Assembly: GCA_021030915.1 (NCBI GenBank)
Contig: JAGEMR010000010.1
Span: 1-64,000, forward strand
Length of the DNA: 64,000 bases
DNA from: Astrothelium macrocarpum
Taxonomy: Eukaryota; Ascomycota; Dothideomycetes; Trypetheliales; Trypetheliaceae
Direction: 5' to 3'
Shown: in pieces, positions 1-11,510 of the stretch
How the letters are laid out: each line of letters starts with the position of its first letter
How positions within the stretch are numbered: position 1 is the first letter of the stretch
Notes under the pieces: model-generated
The model's database searches: none
The model's input: the letters and a program-made list of their open reading frames with translations, nothing else
Told to the model about the DNA's origin: nothing
Translations under genes and position numbers: made by a program

Positions 1-26
1 CCGGACGGTCCCGGGACCCGGACACC
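1..26 (+). repeat. Left terminal inverted repeat of the pogo-like element
   Basis: GC-rich 26-bp repeat beginning CCGGACGG; it matches the reverse complement of 2105-2130 except at position 8 (G against A). It may extend left of the window. Confidence 0.9.
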
Positions 27-2104
27 TCAAATTTTGGCCAACTCCACAATTTGAATACGAATTACACCACCAATATGAATCCAATGGAAAAAGCAATCGC
101 AGCAGCAAATACGCAGGAGTTTCCTAATTATATTCAGATAATAAAAAGATTTGAAATCAATCGTTCAACGTTATCGCGTCGTCATAGGAGTGTCCATAGG
201 TCCATAAAAGAAGCTCATCAAAATGGATTAGCGAAATTTTCAGCATAACAGAAAAAGACACTAATTCAGTGGATCAATATATTTACGGCCCGTGATATCC
301 CACCTATGATACGAATAGTTCGAAATTTTGCCATTAATATTGATAAAAAAGAGATAGGAAAAAATTGGACAATTCGTTTTATATAACGCTATCAGTCGCA
401 ATTAAAATCAGAATTTTTCATTTCATTTGATCTCGTTTGAAAGAGAACAGATAATTATATTCAGATTCAATTATATTTTGAAAGAATATGAATTATTAAA
501 TAATATTATTTCGTAATTAATAATTTGACAGATATATTCTAAAATTGTTCAATACAAAATTTCACCATAAAATATATATAATATAAATGAGAAAGATTTC
601 GCTATGGGTCAAATTTCTATCCATCGCCGTATATTTAGTAAAGCAATTTATGAACGAGGTCTTCTCAAAGGAACAGGCATAAATGGCTCTCATTCGTGGA
701 TTACTGTGCTCGCTATTATCTATATGAACGGTGAAGTTTTACCTCCTTCGCTCATTTATAATGCATAATCCAATACTGTATAAAATTCATGACTTCAATA
801 TATGAATAACACTATTCATAAATACAATTTTATTTCATTTATTTCAGATTAGACGAATAATAAAATTGGATTGGCCTAATTGAAAGAAATATTCAATAAA
901 AACATCAAAAGTAAAATTAATGATGGCCTTAAATGGAGATTATTTATATTAAATGGCCATGAATTTTATTTTATTATGGATTTTCTGAATTATTATCATG
1001 AGAAGCGAATTTTGGTGGCTATATATCCTTTTCATTCTATTCATCACCTTCAGTCATTGGATATGAATTTATTTAAACCATTAGCGGAATATTACAATAT
1101 TGGATTAAATGAATGAATTCAATAAATACAAGATTTAATTATCATAAAAAAGGCTGATTTCTTTCCAATATTTTGGATAATATATCAGCGAATTTTTATA
1201 CCAAAAAATATCGCAAATGAATGATTCAAAACAAAATTCCAATTATTCAATCTTTCAATAATATTCGATTAAATCAGTATTATAGACTTTTTAAAATAGA
1301 CCGAATTTTCTTTTAATTCTAATTCTTCAATTATTATATTTACGAGATGTTAAAAACAGTTTCGAAACAAATTCAATACCGAATTGTAACCAATCATACA
1401 GAAGAAAATTGATAAATTTATAATATGGAATTTGAAATAAAACATAAAGAACGATCTTTTTAGAATAGAATTTTCGAATTTTAAAAAGATAATTCAAATT
1501 CAGAAATACCACAAAAATCGCCGAAAGTAGTTAGAAATGCCTTCTCAATTCGGTGGAATTGTATTCTATATTTCCAATAAAATCATATTCGTTCGTGAAT
1601 TATAATAATAATAGAAAAAGGCAGAACAGTTTAAAAAGAAATAGAAGAAAATTCAGAAGATTCAATAACAGGCTAATAAATAAATTGAAGTTGAACGTAA
1701 GACAGAACGAAAACGCGACCGACAGAAAATTCAACAACGGCGGAAAGAGGAATGAATTATTTAGATACAGTAGAAACAGGAGACTGCTGAACAGCGAACA
1801 GCAAATAGACAATTAAAGGCAGAAACACGTCAAAATAAATAGAAACGGCAGAAACAACAAAAAACATCAAAAAAATTCAGAATATTATGTATATGAATGA
1901 AAAATGTATTAATAAGATGGAAGCATTTTCTGATCAAAATCATTTATAACGAATAAAATGAATCCCATAACGCTTTTTAGATTAAATTAATTACATCAAA
2001 TAAAACGTATAAATTTGCATTATTGATTCAATTTATATGATTTCAATATTTATTGTTATTATTGAGATAATCTAATTTGAACGTGTGGTGATGAGAACGA
2101 GTTT

Positions 2105-2130
2105 GGTGTCCGGGTCCCGGGATCGTCCGG
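2105..2130 (-). repeat. Right terminal inverted repeat of the pogo-like element
   Basis: Inverted partner of bases 1-26 with one mismatch. Base composition changes abruptly here from AT-rich to balanced, which marks the element edge. Confidence 0.9.
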
Positions 2131-2989
2131 GTCGTGGTGAAAACTCCTATTAATTCGACGCTCCGGCGAATTCTAACCAGACTGCAATGATTCAACTCGA
2201 CTATTCGGGATTCCACCCCAACACCTGACATCCTACTCGAAATGCTCCCCCTCTTCTTTCATGGTTGCTACATTTCCAAGCACGGCCAAGTTGTTGGCTG
2301 CCTTGTTTCACGAATTACAAAATGTCCCTCGCCATCTATGCACACCGACTTCCACATATGCTAATAATAACTTTCAGGTAAATAGCCGTCCGCTCCCAGG
2401 AGACGAGCTGAAAATAACCTGCCTCGTAATATCGCACGGCGCATTTTGCGACATAGCCTACACGCCACAGATAGCCTGTCGCTGTGGAGGCGCCTACAGC
2501 TCCAAATCAACGCCGATTGATAGCGTTATTGATCGTAAAACTCAGCCGCTACAGGAAGTTTCCATGAACCGAAGACGACTGCGGCTGGCTTAATGATTTC
2601 CACTTCGTTCAATTCCAATCATCCCCCACGGATCACACCAAATTTGGCCTGCTGCTTATGATGTCTTTTCATATACGACCATTTGATCCAATCAAAGTAA
2701 ACTTGCACCGATCTCAAGGATGGATTGATCAGTGGGTATCGGTCAGACGCGCTTGGACGCTGTAAACGCTTCACGCCGTAATGCATTTGCCTTAGCTCAC
2801 TCTGCCAATCATTTCCGGGCGGTACGTCGTTTTACTTGGAAACTGTCTCTGAAACCTGTTGGCTTCAATACTTCAAGACATTGTAATCTTAGCAGGCTAC
2901 ATATGATTGACATCGAGCACATTCTCTTTCAGCTGATTACCTAATTCTCTCTTCCGCCTCTTTCCTTAGTCTCTTGGCGAACTTCCACT
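2131..2989. other. Intergenic, no supported gene
   Basis: A 110-codon open frame at 2261-2593 has no recognisable motif or homology signal. The stretch just before 2990 (pyrimidine-rich, with a TTAG at 2966-2969) could be a 5' leader or the end of a leader intron of the next gene. Confidence 0.4.
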
Positions 2990-3874
2990 ATGTCAAGTGA
3001 TAATGTAACTTGCTATGCACGAAGCGGTGGCGTCTTTTTGGGTAGTGAATTTGCGCCTTGTGGACCTTTGAACGATACCACAGCGGTTGTACCATGCTGC
3101 GCTCACGGTGATACTTGTTATACTGATAATTTCTGTCATACGACGACTGATGAGCCCGGTGCAAGCGAATGGTACATTGGTGGTTGCACGGATGCAACCT
3201 ATACAAACCCGGAATGCTCGAATACGTGCCGTATGTAAATGGATTAAGATCTACTCACCCACATTTGCTGAGATACTGTTCTTGTAACAGAGACGGATGA
3301 CCTCTATAACAGCGCCGCGACATATGACGCGACTGATTCGCTCTGGCAGTGTTGCGGCACAGTAGATGTCGATGGCGTGTACTACCCGAGTTGCAACGAT
3401 CCCACGAACATTACCTTCGAGGCTCCGCCATATTCGCTTCTCATTTCATATTATCCCGTCCCGAATTCTGGTCCCAGTACTGCTCTGGCCGGTTGGCCGA
3501 AAGGCGAAGCAGTCCCATCTTCACCCAATCAAACTACAGTCACCACTTTCACCGGTGCGTCCTCACCTTCAACGGCTCAGGCAACCCAAAGAGATAATAG
3601 CCTGTCAAGTAGAGCTAGAATAGGGATAGGTGTCGGCGTTCCGCTTGGTTTTGTGCTATTTTGCGCGGTGGTGTTGGGATCGTGGTTCCTTATGCGGCGA
3701 AGCAGAAACGCACAATACCACAATTCAACACTAGAGGCATTACAGGGGAGAGAAGGCTCTCATCACGCTAAAGAGAGTAACAGGCAGGAATTTGAGCTTG
3801 ATCCGGAAAGACAGAAATTTGAGCTCGAAGCGGAAAGACCGGCCGCAGAACTAGCCCAAATGAATGCAGATTAA
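2990..3874 (+). CDS. Cys-rich extracellular-domain protein with one transmembrane segment
   Basis: Two exons, 2990-3230 and 3291-3874, joined across a 60-bp intron with GTATGT donor and AACAG acceptor, give 274 residues. The first half is Cys-rich (CAHGDTCYTDNFC, GGCTD, WQCCG) in a spacing I associate with a common ascomycete family of unknown function. A Ser/Thr/Pro stretch follows, then a single membrane segment (about GVGVPLGFVLFCAVVLGSW) with basic residues after it and an acidic, Glu-rich cytoplasmic tail with a near-repeat of FELDPERQ/FELEAERP. Family members often start directly at a Met-x-x-x-Cys stretch without a classical signal peptide, so the start at 2990 is acceptable, although an extra 5' exon is possible. 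Function is unknown; a cell-surface sensor or wall-associated role is a guess from the architecture. Confidence 0.75.
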
Positions 3875-5130
3875 AATGGGTTCATAACAAAAGCTTCGCG
3901 TGCTTCGATGTACCAAAATCCACTTACAGCAGTTGAGCAATATGTGCAATTTTCTGAGCCCGCTGTTCTCCTTTCAGTTGGACGATGAGATGGGAAAAGA
4001 TAGACCAGCAAAACATGGCATCCATGATCGGCTCGATAAGCATTATTTTAGCCCTGGTCCGATGAATGTTACGATTTTTCGTGCTTGGCTGTCCAGCTAT
4101 TGCGGCCGATTGAAGCTCATAGATCAGTTTGCTATTGATAACAGGGAGAGAAAGAGTCATCTGCTGACATTGACATCGGAGTTTGAGCTTTCAATTACGA
4201 ATGTGAGCCAAGAACTTCGCACATGAATGGCAAAAAGAAATAACGAACAGACCAACAGCATTTGCCATAGATAAACGTCGCAATTCATCGGAGATATCAT
4301 TGACCTGACATCCAACGGGTAGCAGTGTTCTCGACACCCCTGTGTGTGGATAGAAGTTCTCCAAGTTGTGTTTTCAAGTTGATTGTTTTTTTATGGACAG
4401 TATTAAGCAAATTCTGCAAAACTTTATCTAATGCACGCTAAATTTAGGTCATGTTGCTCCCCTTCTGATTTTGGCGACCCGGGGAGGCTAAAGCAGCGGC
4501 AATTTAGACCAAAACAGACACCGGATTCTCCAGCACATACTTTACGGTGAGGTGATTCATAAGTACAAGGCTTTTTCAAACTCAATATTGGCACTATACC
4601 CAGTACCTTTCCACAATGACGACGTGATTGTAAATCGCCGTAAATGCACATACTTTACAGAAGCAAAAAATCGCAAGGTCTTGGAGCAGCCGCTGCGATG
4701 CTGGTCTACGGGAATAGAGACGTATTCATCAACTTTTTCGAAGCTTGTCTACTCTACTGCCGCACCACTGGGACCACCTTCTATTTAGACCTCAGCTGCT
4801 AGAACTGAGGCTCCTTGACTTTAGATATTCATTCAATTCGACTTTACCCATTTCTGCTTCAGCTCGGTCCCTGACAATATTGTTCAATTATATTTAAAAG
4901 ATTTAGTTGCGATACAAATTCAATTTTTTAGTGTTTGGACCTTTTTGTAACATGGTCTCGAGGATGTGATTGAGCATACGCAGTACGTGCGCTTAAAGCG
5001 CGCTCGAGGGCCAAAAGCTTTTTCTTCAAGCACTATTCTGTGCATCACACCAGGCATCATTACTCTACCACCTTGATTTGGACGATACAGTCTGTTATCT
5101 TATAAATCACCCCTCACATGCTGTCCGTAC
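3875..5130. other. Intergenic with one dispersed repeat copy
   Basis: The 3' side of the Cys-rich gene and the 3' side of the P450. The only structure seen is repeat copy A at 4430-4539. Open frames here (for example 3900-4226) have no recognisable content. Confidence 0.5.
4430..4539 (+). repeat. Dispersed repeat, copy A
   Basis: About 110 bp resembling 41884-41991, 45365-45457 and 51545-51655 and, inverted, 12092-12163. Shared landmarks in order are CTGATTTTGGCG, GGCTAAAGCAGCGGC, CCAAAACNGNCACCGG and the end CAGCACATA. Confidence 0.8.
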
Positions 5131-6991
5131 TTACTTGTTTACAGGCGTTAAGAATACCTTTAATGGGCCCTTTTTCCAGAGAAAGTTTGCCTGCTGCTCC
5201 CGTATCCAATCCTGATCCGGTTCTGCGAGTTCCATGTCGAAGTTGAAGATCATGCGGCTGAAGATTAGGCGCATTTCGGCGTAGGCCAGGCTGCAAAAAA
5301 GGCATTATCTGTCAGTCAAGTAGACTGATTTTGTGTGCGGGGTTGTAGTGGACAGATGTAGATGAAAAGAAAAAGCCGAAGCAGAAAAACAAGACTTACT
5401 TGCGACCTAAACAGTTCCTTGGACCAACATTGAAGGGTTGGAGCAGTTCAAGACGATCTCCCTCATCTGACTCGGGAGATTCCCGCTTTACATAGCGCAT
5501 GTCCCCGGCAAATGCGGGACGGTTCTCTTTAAGGAACCGCTCCGGACGATATACCAGTGGATCCTCCCAGTGGTCGGAATAATGGAACATAGGATAGTGC
5601 CAGACCGCTACGTCGGTTCCTTCTGGTACGAAATCACCCGCTATTGTCACGCCGGGCTTGGGGACCGTTCTGAGTGGGCCGATGGGGACGGGTGGATAAT
5701 ATCGCATTGCCTCATCAAGACAAGCGAGCAGGTATTTCAAGTCGAGGACCGAGGCCATCGTGATCTCGTTGATCGAGCTGAAGGATGAACGGATTTCCTC
5801 GGTCAGCTTTTTCAAAGCCTCTGGATGTTTGCATAAAATGTAGGTCATGCCAGCAAGTAGTGTAGCTGTCGTCTCAGACCCAGCAATCAACAGCGCAGCT
5901 GCGTTACCCAGAATTGCGTCGTCTGAGATTCCCTAGATCATGATATTGATTGAACAAGATTGATCACGTGGGAATTTTGAGAGCTCCTTACCCATTCATC
6001 CTTCCTTCGTAGAATCGACTCAACCAAATCAACTCCCTCCACATCTATCTCCAGCCGGCGTTTTATCTTCTCCATCGACACCTCTCGATCTGCATCGTGT
6101 AAAGCTTTAGCTGTGGCCAAATCTAGATCAGGTTGTTGAAAAGGCTACTCACGTTTCTTACGCTTCTTGTTGAAGCACGTCCTTATCAACGAAGTCAGCG
6201 GGCCCTCCAGGCCCAATTGCTTTAGCACCTGTAGCGGGATGAAGTTGTTAACTGTGCCGTTCATGGCCGCTATCCACGGATCATCCACAGCATTTGCTAG
6301 GCAGGCGGACTCCTCCGAAAAAGTCAACTCGCTAATGACATCAACCGTAGCCAGGTTATACCACAAGGTCATATTCATCGGCCGGGGTGTCGGCGGTCGT
6401 CCGTCACTCCCATCCGTCAGACAATACTTCCGTAGCTGGCTTACGAGCCTGTCGGCGTATCGCACAATGACTTCCTCGCGCTCGTGGAGCCTCTGTTCGC
6501 TCAAGCCGTGGCTAAGCAGACGCCTCAGTGTTGTGTGAACGTCGCGGTCCTTCTCGCTAATGACATTGGGCAGAGTGCCCTCTGTTCGGTAAAAGCGGGC
6601 CGACTTGGGCAGTTCGGGCACAGCTTTGTTTGCGCCCACCCGGTGGCCGTAGATATCCTTCCAAGCGTCCGGATGGGTGAACGAGAGCTCGTCTGGGGAG
6701 ATGCGCAATACCGAGCCGTATTTCTCATGCAGAGGAAGGAGATGGAAAGTCAAGTCTCCTCGCATCATGTAATAGAGGTACGGCAGGCGGGATACGCGCC
6801 AAATTATCGGACCCGGGAATTTGGCGAGCGGATGGAAAAAAACGTTGTATATCATCTGAATAACGCCAACAAGCAAGCCCTACGGTAAAGTCTCTCGTTA
6901 GCAACATGTTGCCGAGTAGCTGTCCAGAGAGCGACCATCATACCGCCAGGCCTGCGACGCCGAGCACGCTCAGGTAGTTGATTGTCAGCAT
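5131..6991 (-). CDS. Cytochrome P450 monooxygenase, CYP65-like
   Basis: Five exons on the minus strand: 6991-6944, 6879-6153, 6089-5992, 5932-5400 and 5290-5131, giving 521 residues. The first exon has only 16 codons. Together with exon 2 it forms an ER membrane anchor followed by the Pro-rich hinge HPLAKFPGP. The I-helix oxygen-binding motif AGSETT is at about 308-313, the ExxR pair at Glu365/Arg368, and the haem loop FNVGPRNCLGR ends with Cys465 as thiolate ligand. The length is normal and no lesion is seen. For intron 2 a nearer acceptor at 6111 would also keep frame; 6090 gives a more usual intron length and a better family fit. Relatives act on terpenoid and other secondary-metabolite substrates, but no other biosynthetic gene lies beside it here, so the substrate is unknown. 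The NADPH-P450 reductase partner is inferred. Confidence 0.93.
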
Positions 6992-8500
6992 CGTAGTGAT
7001 CCCTTTGTTTTCTTATATTTTCTTTACTTTCCTATACTGTGGTGTTTCTCGTATATATATAATGTACGGTCATTTCGGTATGGTCTCGTCTTTACTGTCT
7101 AGAGTAGGATTGTACAGCGGATTTAACTGATAAATATCAACTTATACCTTTCCGACTGCGTAATGCGGATCCTAAAGGGAGCAACCCCGTAAATCACACC
7201 ACAGTGACACCATTGGAGGACTCAGCAACTGCGTCGTGACGCTGTCGAATATCGATAGAACAGCTGTCATTGCAGCCAACAGGCATGATGCAGCCATCCC
7301 AATCCCTTGTCGGTCGGGGGTGATCCGATATGTTATAGTTCTTCTTTCTCTCAAACGAGCTGGAGATAAGTCCGTCTTTCCTTTTAGAGATTTCCTCGCA
7401 TGTATATGGATACTTCCTGACAGGGCACATCCTCGGAGAAGTCGGACGAATAGCATGGTCAAGTTCGGCTTGTCACGATTGTAATATGTCTCACGTGACC
7501 CCCGTGATGGGGATAGTGAAGTGTCACAAGCTTGCCCTGGCCACTGTATTCCATATGTGACCTCTGTAGCCCACTCGGATGGATGCTTTGTGCCTTATCA
7601 GTACAGTCATTTACAGACTACGACCCTGAAAATGGCCTTATGCTTCGTATGAGACATACCACCGCGCACCACTTCTTCTCATTGGATATTAATGCCAGCC
7701 ATTATTGAAATGAGCATTCGGGGTACCTTCCATTTATCCCTCCGCCCAACGATATGTAAAGACGGACTTGCTCAATAGACTACCTGAAGACTGCGGTTCG
7801 GTGCAGCGGGTGATCCAAGCGATCTCTCTTCAGTCAACTACTTTAAGATGATCCTCCGGGCGTTTCCCTATCTACCAACTTTAGTAACTGTAGTGCCATA
7901 CGGCCTGCGTACAATGGGACTCACAAGGGCCGCGATCAATATCCATCGCTGTTTTTCTTTATGCCCAATGTCTCGGTCAACTGTTGGGCTGATTGGCTGG
8001 ATCGCGCGAAAACGAAGATTGGCAAAATCAGCGCCATTATCCGTAGCCTAATCGACCGATCTCCGTCTGAGTAGGTCAAGGCCGAAGTCTCGCGCGCATC
8101 ATGGTTTATAGAGAAGGACAAGGTGCGGGGACCATAGAAAGACATCCACAGCATTTGGTTGAGTTTTGCGCTATTACTTGGCGCAGTAACATCGTAAGCC
8201 AGATAAATAATCCCCCGGATTTCAAGTTAGTAACCCTAACACCATTGTTCAAGAAATAGCATCTCAAAGGTGCAAGCTCAAGGGACCAGATGCTCTTGCA
8301 TGACAAGAGACTATTGCATTAGTGGAGTGAACTCATGAGGAATTAATTGGGGTCTAAGTCCTCCGAAGGAGGAAGAGACGGCTATGTACGTAATGAGCTA
8401 ATACCAAAGAGGTAATCACTATCGTAGAGCCTCAAAGCAGCTTCACTCAACAGAGACTTCATCGATACAAATACAGCTCTCCGCACTACAGGCCTCGGCC
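6992..8500. other. Intergenic: P450 upstream region, no gene seen
   Basis: The near side should hold the P450 promoter. A perfect TCACGTGA palindrome (E-box type) is at 7491-7498. The rest has only short open frames without recognisable content. Confidence 0.4.
7491..7498. promoter_or_regulatory. TCACGTGA palindrome upstream of the P450
   Basis: An 8-bp perfect palindrome with a CACGTG core, the class of site bound by fungal bHLH factors, about 500 bp upstream of the P450 start. Function is inferred only from the motif. Confidence 0.3.
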
Positions 8501-9337
8501 ATGACGAGTCTGACCATTCTAGCTCCCACACTTCCTTCTCGCCAGACCAAGCTTAAGATCTGGCGGAGTACACAGACTCATATCACGAACAACGCCACCA
8601 TCAAATTAGACGGGTCATTGAGCGGAATATCACAGGGGACGTGCGAGCAATGGTACCCGGCAAGCCTTCAGAGACGGAACCCCAAGCATGGCCGTCAACC
8701 GGTGCGACTCACCTCAAATCATGCCAGTGCGAATATCGCAAAAGAAATCGAATCCGATGCCGGATGTATTGAAACCTGTTATCGACTCTTTTGCCACCGA
8801 TTTTGAAGGTCTATCATGGCAAGGCTGGAATTGTGTTGCTAAGTGCAAGCAGAGGTTCAAGGCCTCTGATGATCATAATTACCAATTCATTCCTTGGCTA
8901 ATGATGGAAAAGCTACAAGCGAGCTATCGGCAAGTCCTTGGAGGGCCTGAGCCGTTACTCAGAATGTTGCTCAGAATGTCAGGGCAACTACTTGTGCAAG
9001 ACAAACTGGTGTCAATGGTGTATCAACACCGAGTGAACGCTGTCCGGGATCTGTTCTTCAGAAACTCGCCTCGCCATTCGATGTTCCTAGTCATATAAGT
9101 AACCCTCTATTATTCCAAGACGTTTTCAGTTACAACACCGAAATGTGCAAGTTACTGATAGATCATGGCGTTGGTATGTACGCTATCAATAACGTTGGAA
9201 TTGGGTCCATAAATGAAGTCTGGAATTATATTTTGTACCTACCAGACGGAAAGCAACGAAACAATCTTATAGATTTGTTCAAAGACGATGACTACTTTGA
9301 TAAGAGATTCAAGATTATTTGTAAGAATGCTATCTAA
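8501..9337 (+). pseudogene. Degenerate ankyrin-repeat protein gene
   Basis: Three reading frames carry consecutive pieces of one protein. Frame of about 8600-8740: a basic Cys-containing stretch (THLKSCQCEYRKR). Frame of 8688-about 9060: PWLMMEKLQASY, GPEPLLRMLLRMS and VNAVRDLFF. Frame from about 9050 to 9337: LASPFDV, an ankyrin-like MCKLLIDHGVG, and the tail DDDYFDKRFKIICK. This order (Cys/basic region, GPELxLR-like block, GLASPxDV, ankyrin helix, DYFDER-like tail) is one I recognise from a large ankyrin family of Leotiomycete-type fungi. At least two frameshifts separate the pieces and neither coincides with a plausible intron. It is read as a decayed member of an expanded family; the ankyrin array is very short. 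Confidence 0.6.
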
Positions 9338-9395
9338 AAGCAGAGTACTATTAGGAAATGTTTTTTGCGTGTTACAAGTGCGTAGTATAGCCAAA

Positions 9396-11510
9396 TTAGA
9401 CGAGAGAAAAATCTGTGACTCTAACATCATGACCACCAGAAGTACCTTGTCTGAAGAACTCTCCGGACATAAGGCCATGCGTGTAGCATTCGCCTATAAA
9501 CTTCCATTGCCCTCGTCTCCCTTTTCGTAGGATAAAGGGGGTTCTTCGACCAAAGAGAATAACGAGCGCGTCCCCTTTCCTTGTCAATGAAGGACAGAGA
9601 CCCATGTAGTCATGCGACTTGGATGTGAAGAATCGACGGCCGTATGCTGCTCTGTGATGTGCTTGCATGAATTGGACGGCCAATTGTAGCTCTATGGGCG
9701 TTGTTGAGTTGTACGAAGTGAAGATGTATTTTCCTTGCTGCTCGGAAGCGGTGTTCCAGTATTTACACCAGGCGGTGTAGTATTTTTCTATTTGTGATGA
9801 GACGGTGCTGATATCGGTGGAAATGGGGCCATCGGATAAGAGGTTTGCATCAGCAATCGCTGTTTTGATGAAGGTAGTAAGAACATCCTCGTCTCTTCGA
9901 TATTTTTTGCTTCTTTTTGCTATCCTCTCCCATTGTCGGTAACGCTGCTGCATCAGAAAATCGGTCGCAGAGTGCAACAGCTTCTTCGCCGCTTCCGTTT
10001 TCAAGTGTGGATACCAGTCCTGTGTTGTACCTGGGAGAGGTACATATTCGAGGAAGGAGTCACCAACATGTAGAACTGTGTCGACTGCAATGCCCTTGAC
10101 TCCTAGAATCTTGTCGTTATTGGTAAACATAACCAGTACTTGATCTCCGAACCCTTTAGAGGCATCCCATTCCAAGTACTGTTCCAATAAAGACAAGGGT
10201 AGAGCTGGCGGAGGGACTTCCCAGTCCGGAACCCATGAAGGAAGTTGCTTCTTGAGTCGATGCGAATGGTCTTCTACTGCACCGAGAATGTTCAGAGCTC
10301 CTGTCTTTTCTATGTGGTACTTGGAAAAATTGATGAAGACCTTGTCATCGGAGGATGCGCTGGAGTAGTCCGGAACCAAGTCAAATGTTTCTGATCTACT
10401 AAGTCCCATCAAAGCAAAAATTTTGTCGCGGTCTCTCGTTGCAAATGAATTTCGTGTTTCAAGGAGAAGCGGTAGCATAGGCTGATCACCGTTGAAAGTA
10501 AGGTGTGCTTGTCTAAGCTTCTCCAGCTTAATAGGCAGGCGAGGGTCAACTTGTGTGATGGCTGTCAGTGAATGCTGAACAATGAACTGAGCGGCGCACG
10601 CCAATTCAGTCCATGAGAACGACCTGTTTCCACAGATGAGGAGCGAATCTTTAGATACCACGAGCTCTTGAACGATCCAGACTCGAGTAAACCATTCACG
10701 TCCAAAAAGCGAATCTAGCGCTCTCCACTCTGTGGAGTTTACTGATGGCAGACCCAGTGCGCGCAAATCCTCTGGACCCAATGCTTGGTCGCGTCCAACC
10801 ATCTTGCCGTTGTCCTCTGAAGCCAACTGTTGGATATGTGTAAGTAAATCGACTCCTTGCGTGGATTTCACATGTTGACCAAGCCACACGACCACTCCTG
10901 TGCTAGACTCGTGAATAGTTCGCATCAGTTGCACTTGAATTGACTTCTCCTTATCGTCGGCTTGATTGATACATATAGCGTCGGCCCATAGTATCCTTTC
11001 CGAGGCGCGCCACCGGAGAGCGCTAAGGGCGAAGAAGAGATTCTCTTGAATCCTGATCAAGTGTGAATTGCATGATATGGTAGAGCCTGACTTGCGTCCC
11101 CAACAATATGACAAGGCTTCATAGGGCGGCAGGCTTGAAACTGAATGTGTTGATAAAGTAGTCTGGATCGGACTATCTTCGGATCCTGGCAGAAGATGGA
11201 GAAGTCTGGTCGAATCGCGCGAAGGCAGACATTGATAAGGTGCTACTGCTGGCGTGGATATTCCTTCATTTTGAGTTGAAACATCATCTGGCTCAGGGCG
11301 GGCTTCGATGAGGGCCATGTATTTGAGATCCGGGTTGAATCTCTTTCTTATCTGCCGAACCTTCCATGATGACGACGCAGGTGCGAGATAATCGGAGATC
11401 CCATCCCGGATGGTTTGATACGTTAATGTTGAGGCCCATCGTGCGCGGAGCTGCCAAATCCATTCAGGCAGAGACTGGAGATTTTCCGGCTCGGCCACTT
11501 CCGAAGGCAT
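9396..11510 (-). CDS. HET-domain protein (heterokaryon incompatibility family)
   Basis: A single exon of 704 residues on the minus strand. The HET domain starts at about residue 130 with YEALSYCWG, continues with RILWADAICINQADDKEKSIQVQLM and VVVWLG, and ends with EWFTRVWIVQELVVSK. The C-terminal half follows the usual layout of these proteins: RDKIFALMGL, LPSWVPDWE, and a terminal region with FILRKGRRGQWKFIGECY and a GEFF-type ending. HET proteins act in the cytosol in self/non-self recognition and can trigger cell death when hyphae of different genotype fuse; the partner allele here is unknown. The frame is open with no lesion. A decayed ankyrin gene lies directly downstream and ends only about 60 bp from its stop. 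Confidence 0.93.
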   Translation of the reverse strand: MPSEVAEPENLQSLPEWIWQLRARWASTLTYQTIRDGISDYLAPASSSWKVRQIRKRFNPDLKYMALIEARPEPDDVSTQNEGISTPAVAPYQCLPSRDSTRLLHLLPGSEDSPIQTTLSTHSVSSLPPYEALSYCWGRKSGSTISCNSHLIRIQENLFFALSALRWRASERILWADAICINQADDKEKSIQVQLMRTIHESSTGVVVWLGQHVKSTQGVDLLTHIQQLASEDNGKMVGRDQALGPEDLRALGLPSVNSTEWRALDSLFGREWFTRVWIVQELVVSKDSLLICGNRSFSWTELACAAQFIVQHSLTAITQVDPRLPIKLEKLRQAHLTFNGDQPMLPLLLETRNSFATRDRDKIFALMGLSRSETFDLVPDYSSASSDDKVFINFSKYHIEKTGALNILGAVEDHSHRLKKQLPSWVPDWEVPPPALPLSLLEQYLEWDASKGFGDQVLVMFTNNDKILGVKGIAVDTVLHVGDSFLEYVPLPGTTQDWYPHLKTEAAKKLLHSATDFLMQQRYRQWERIAKRSKKYRRDEDVLTTFIKTAIADANLLSDGPISTDISTVSSQIEKYYTAWCKYWNTASEQQGKYIFTSYNSTTPIELQLAVQFMQAHHRAAYGRRFFTSKSHDYMGLCPSLTRKGDALVILFGRRTPFILRKGRRGQWKFIGECYTHGLMSGEFFRQGTSGGHDVRVTDFSLV

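Larger units (their letters stand above)
1..2130 (+). mobile_element. RIP-degraded pogo/Fot1-type (Tc1-mariner superfamily) DNA transposon
   Basis: Bases 1-26 and 2105-2130 are 26-bp terminal inverted repeats, GC-rich, with one mismatch. The interior is very AT-rich. Three remnants of one transposase read in order. An N-terminal DNA-binding part (51-about 440) carries the stretch FEINRSTLSRRH and then stop codons where Gln codons would be expected. A middle part (604-770) has the pattern KAIYERGLLKG and GEVLPPSLIYNA. The DDE core lies at 880-1116, with LNGHEF where this family usually has LDGHGSH, and LQSLDMNLFKPLAEYY. A Lys/Arg/Gln-rich tail frame at 1610-1760 also has stops at Gln positions. 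The order and spacing fit a full-length element of about 2.1 kb. It cannot encode an active enzyme. The left repeat starts at the window edge, so the target-site duplication cannot be checked. Confidence 0.9.

Noticed and set aside
5131..6991. P450 as part of a secondary-metabolite gene cluster
   Set aside because: No polyketide, peptide or terpene synthase, transferase or cluster regulator lies within the window on either side.
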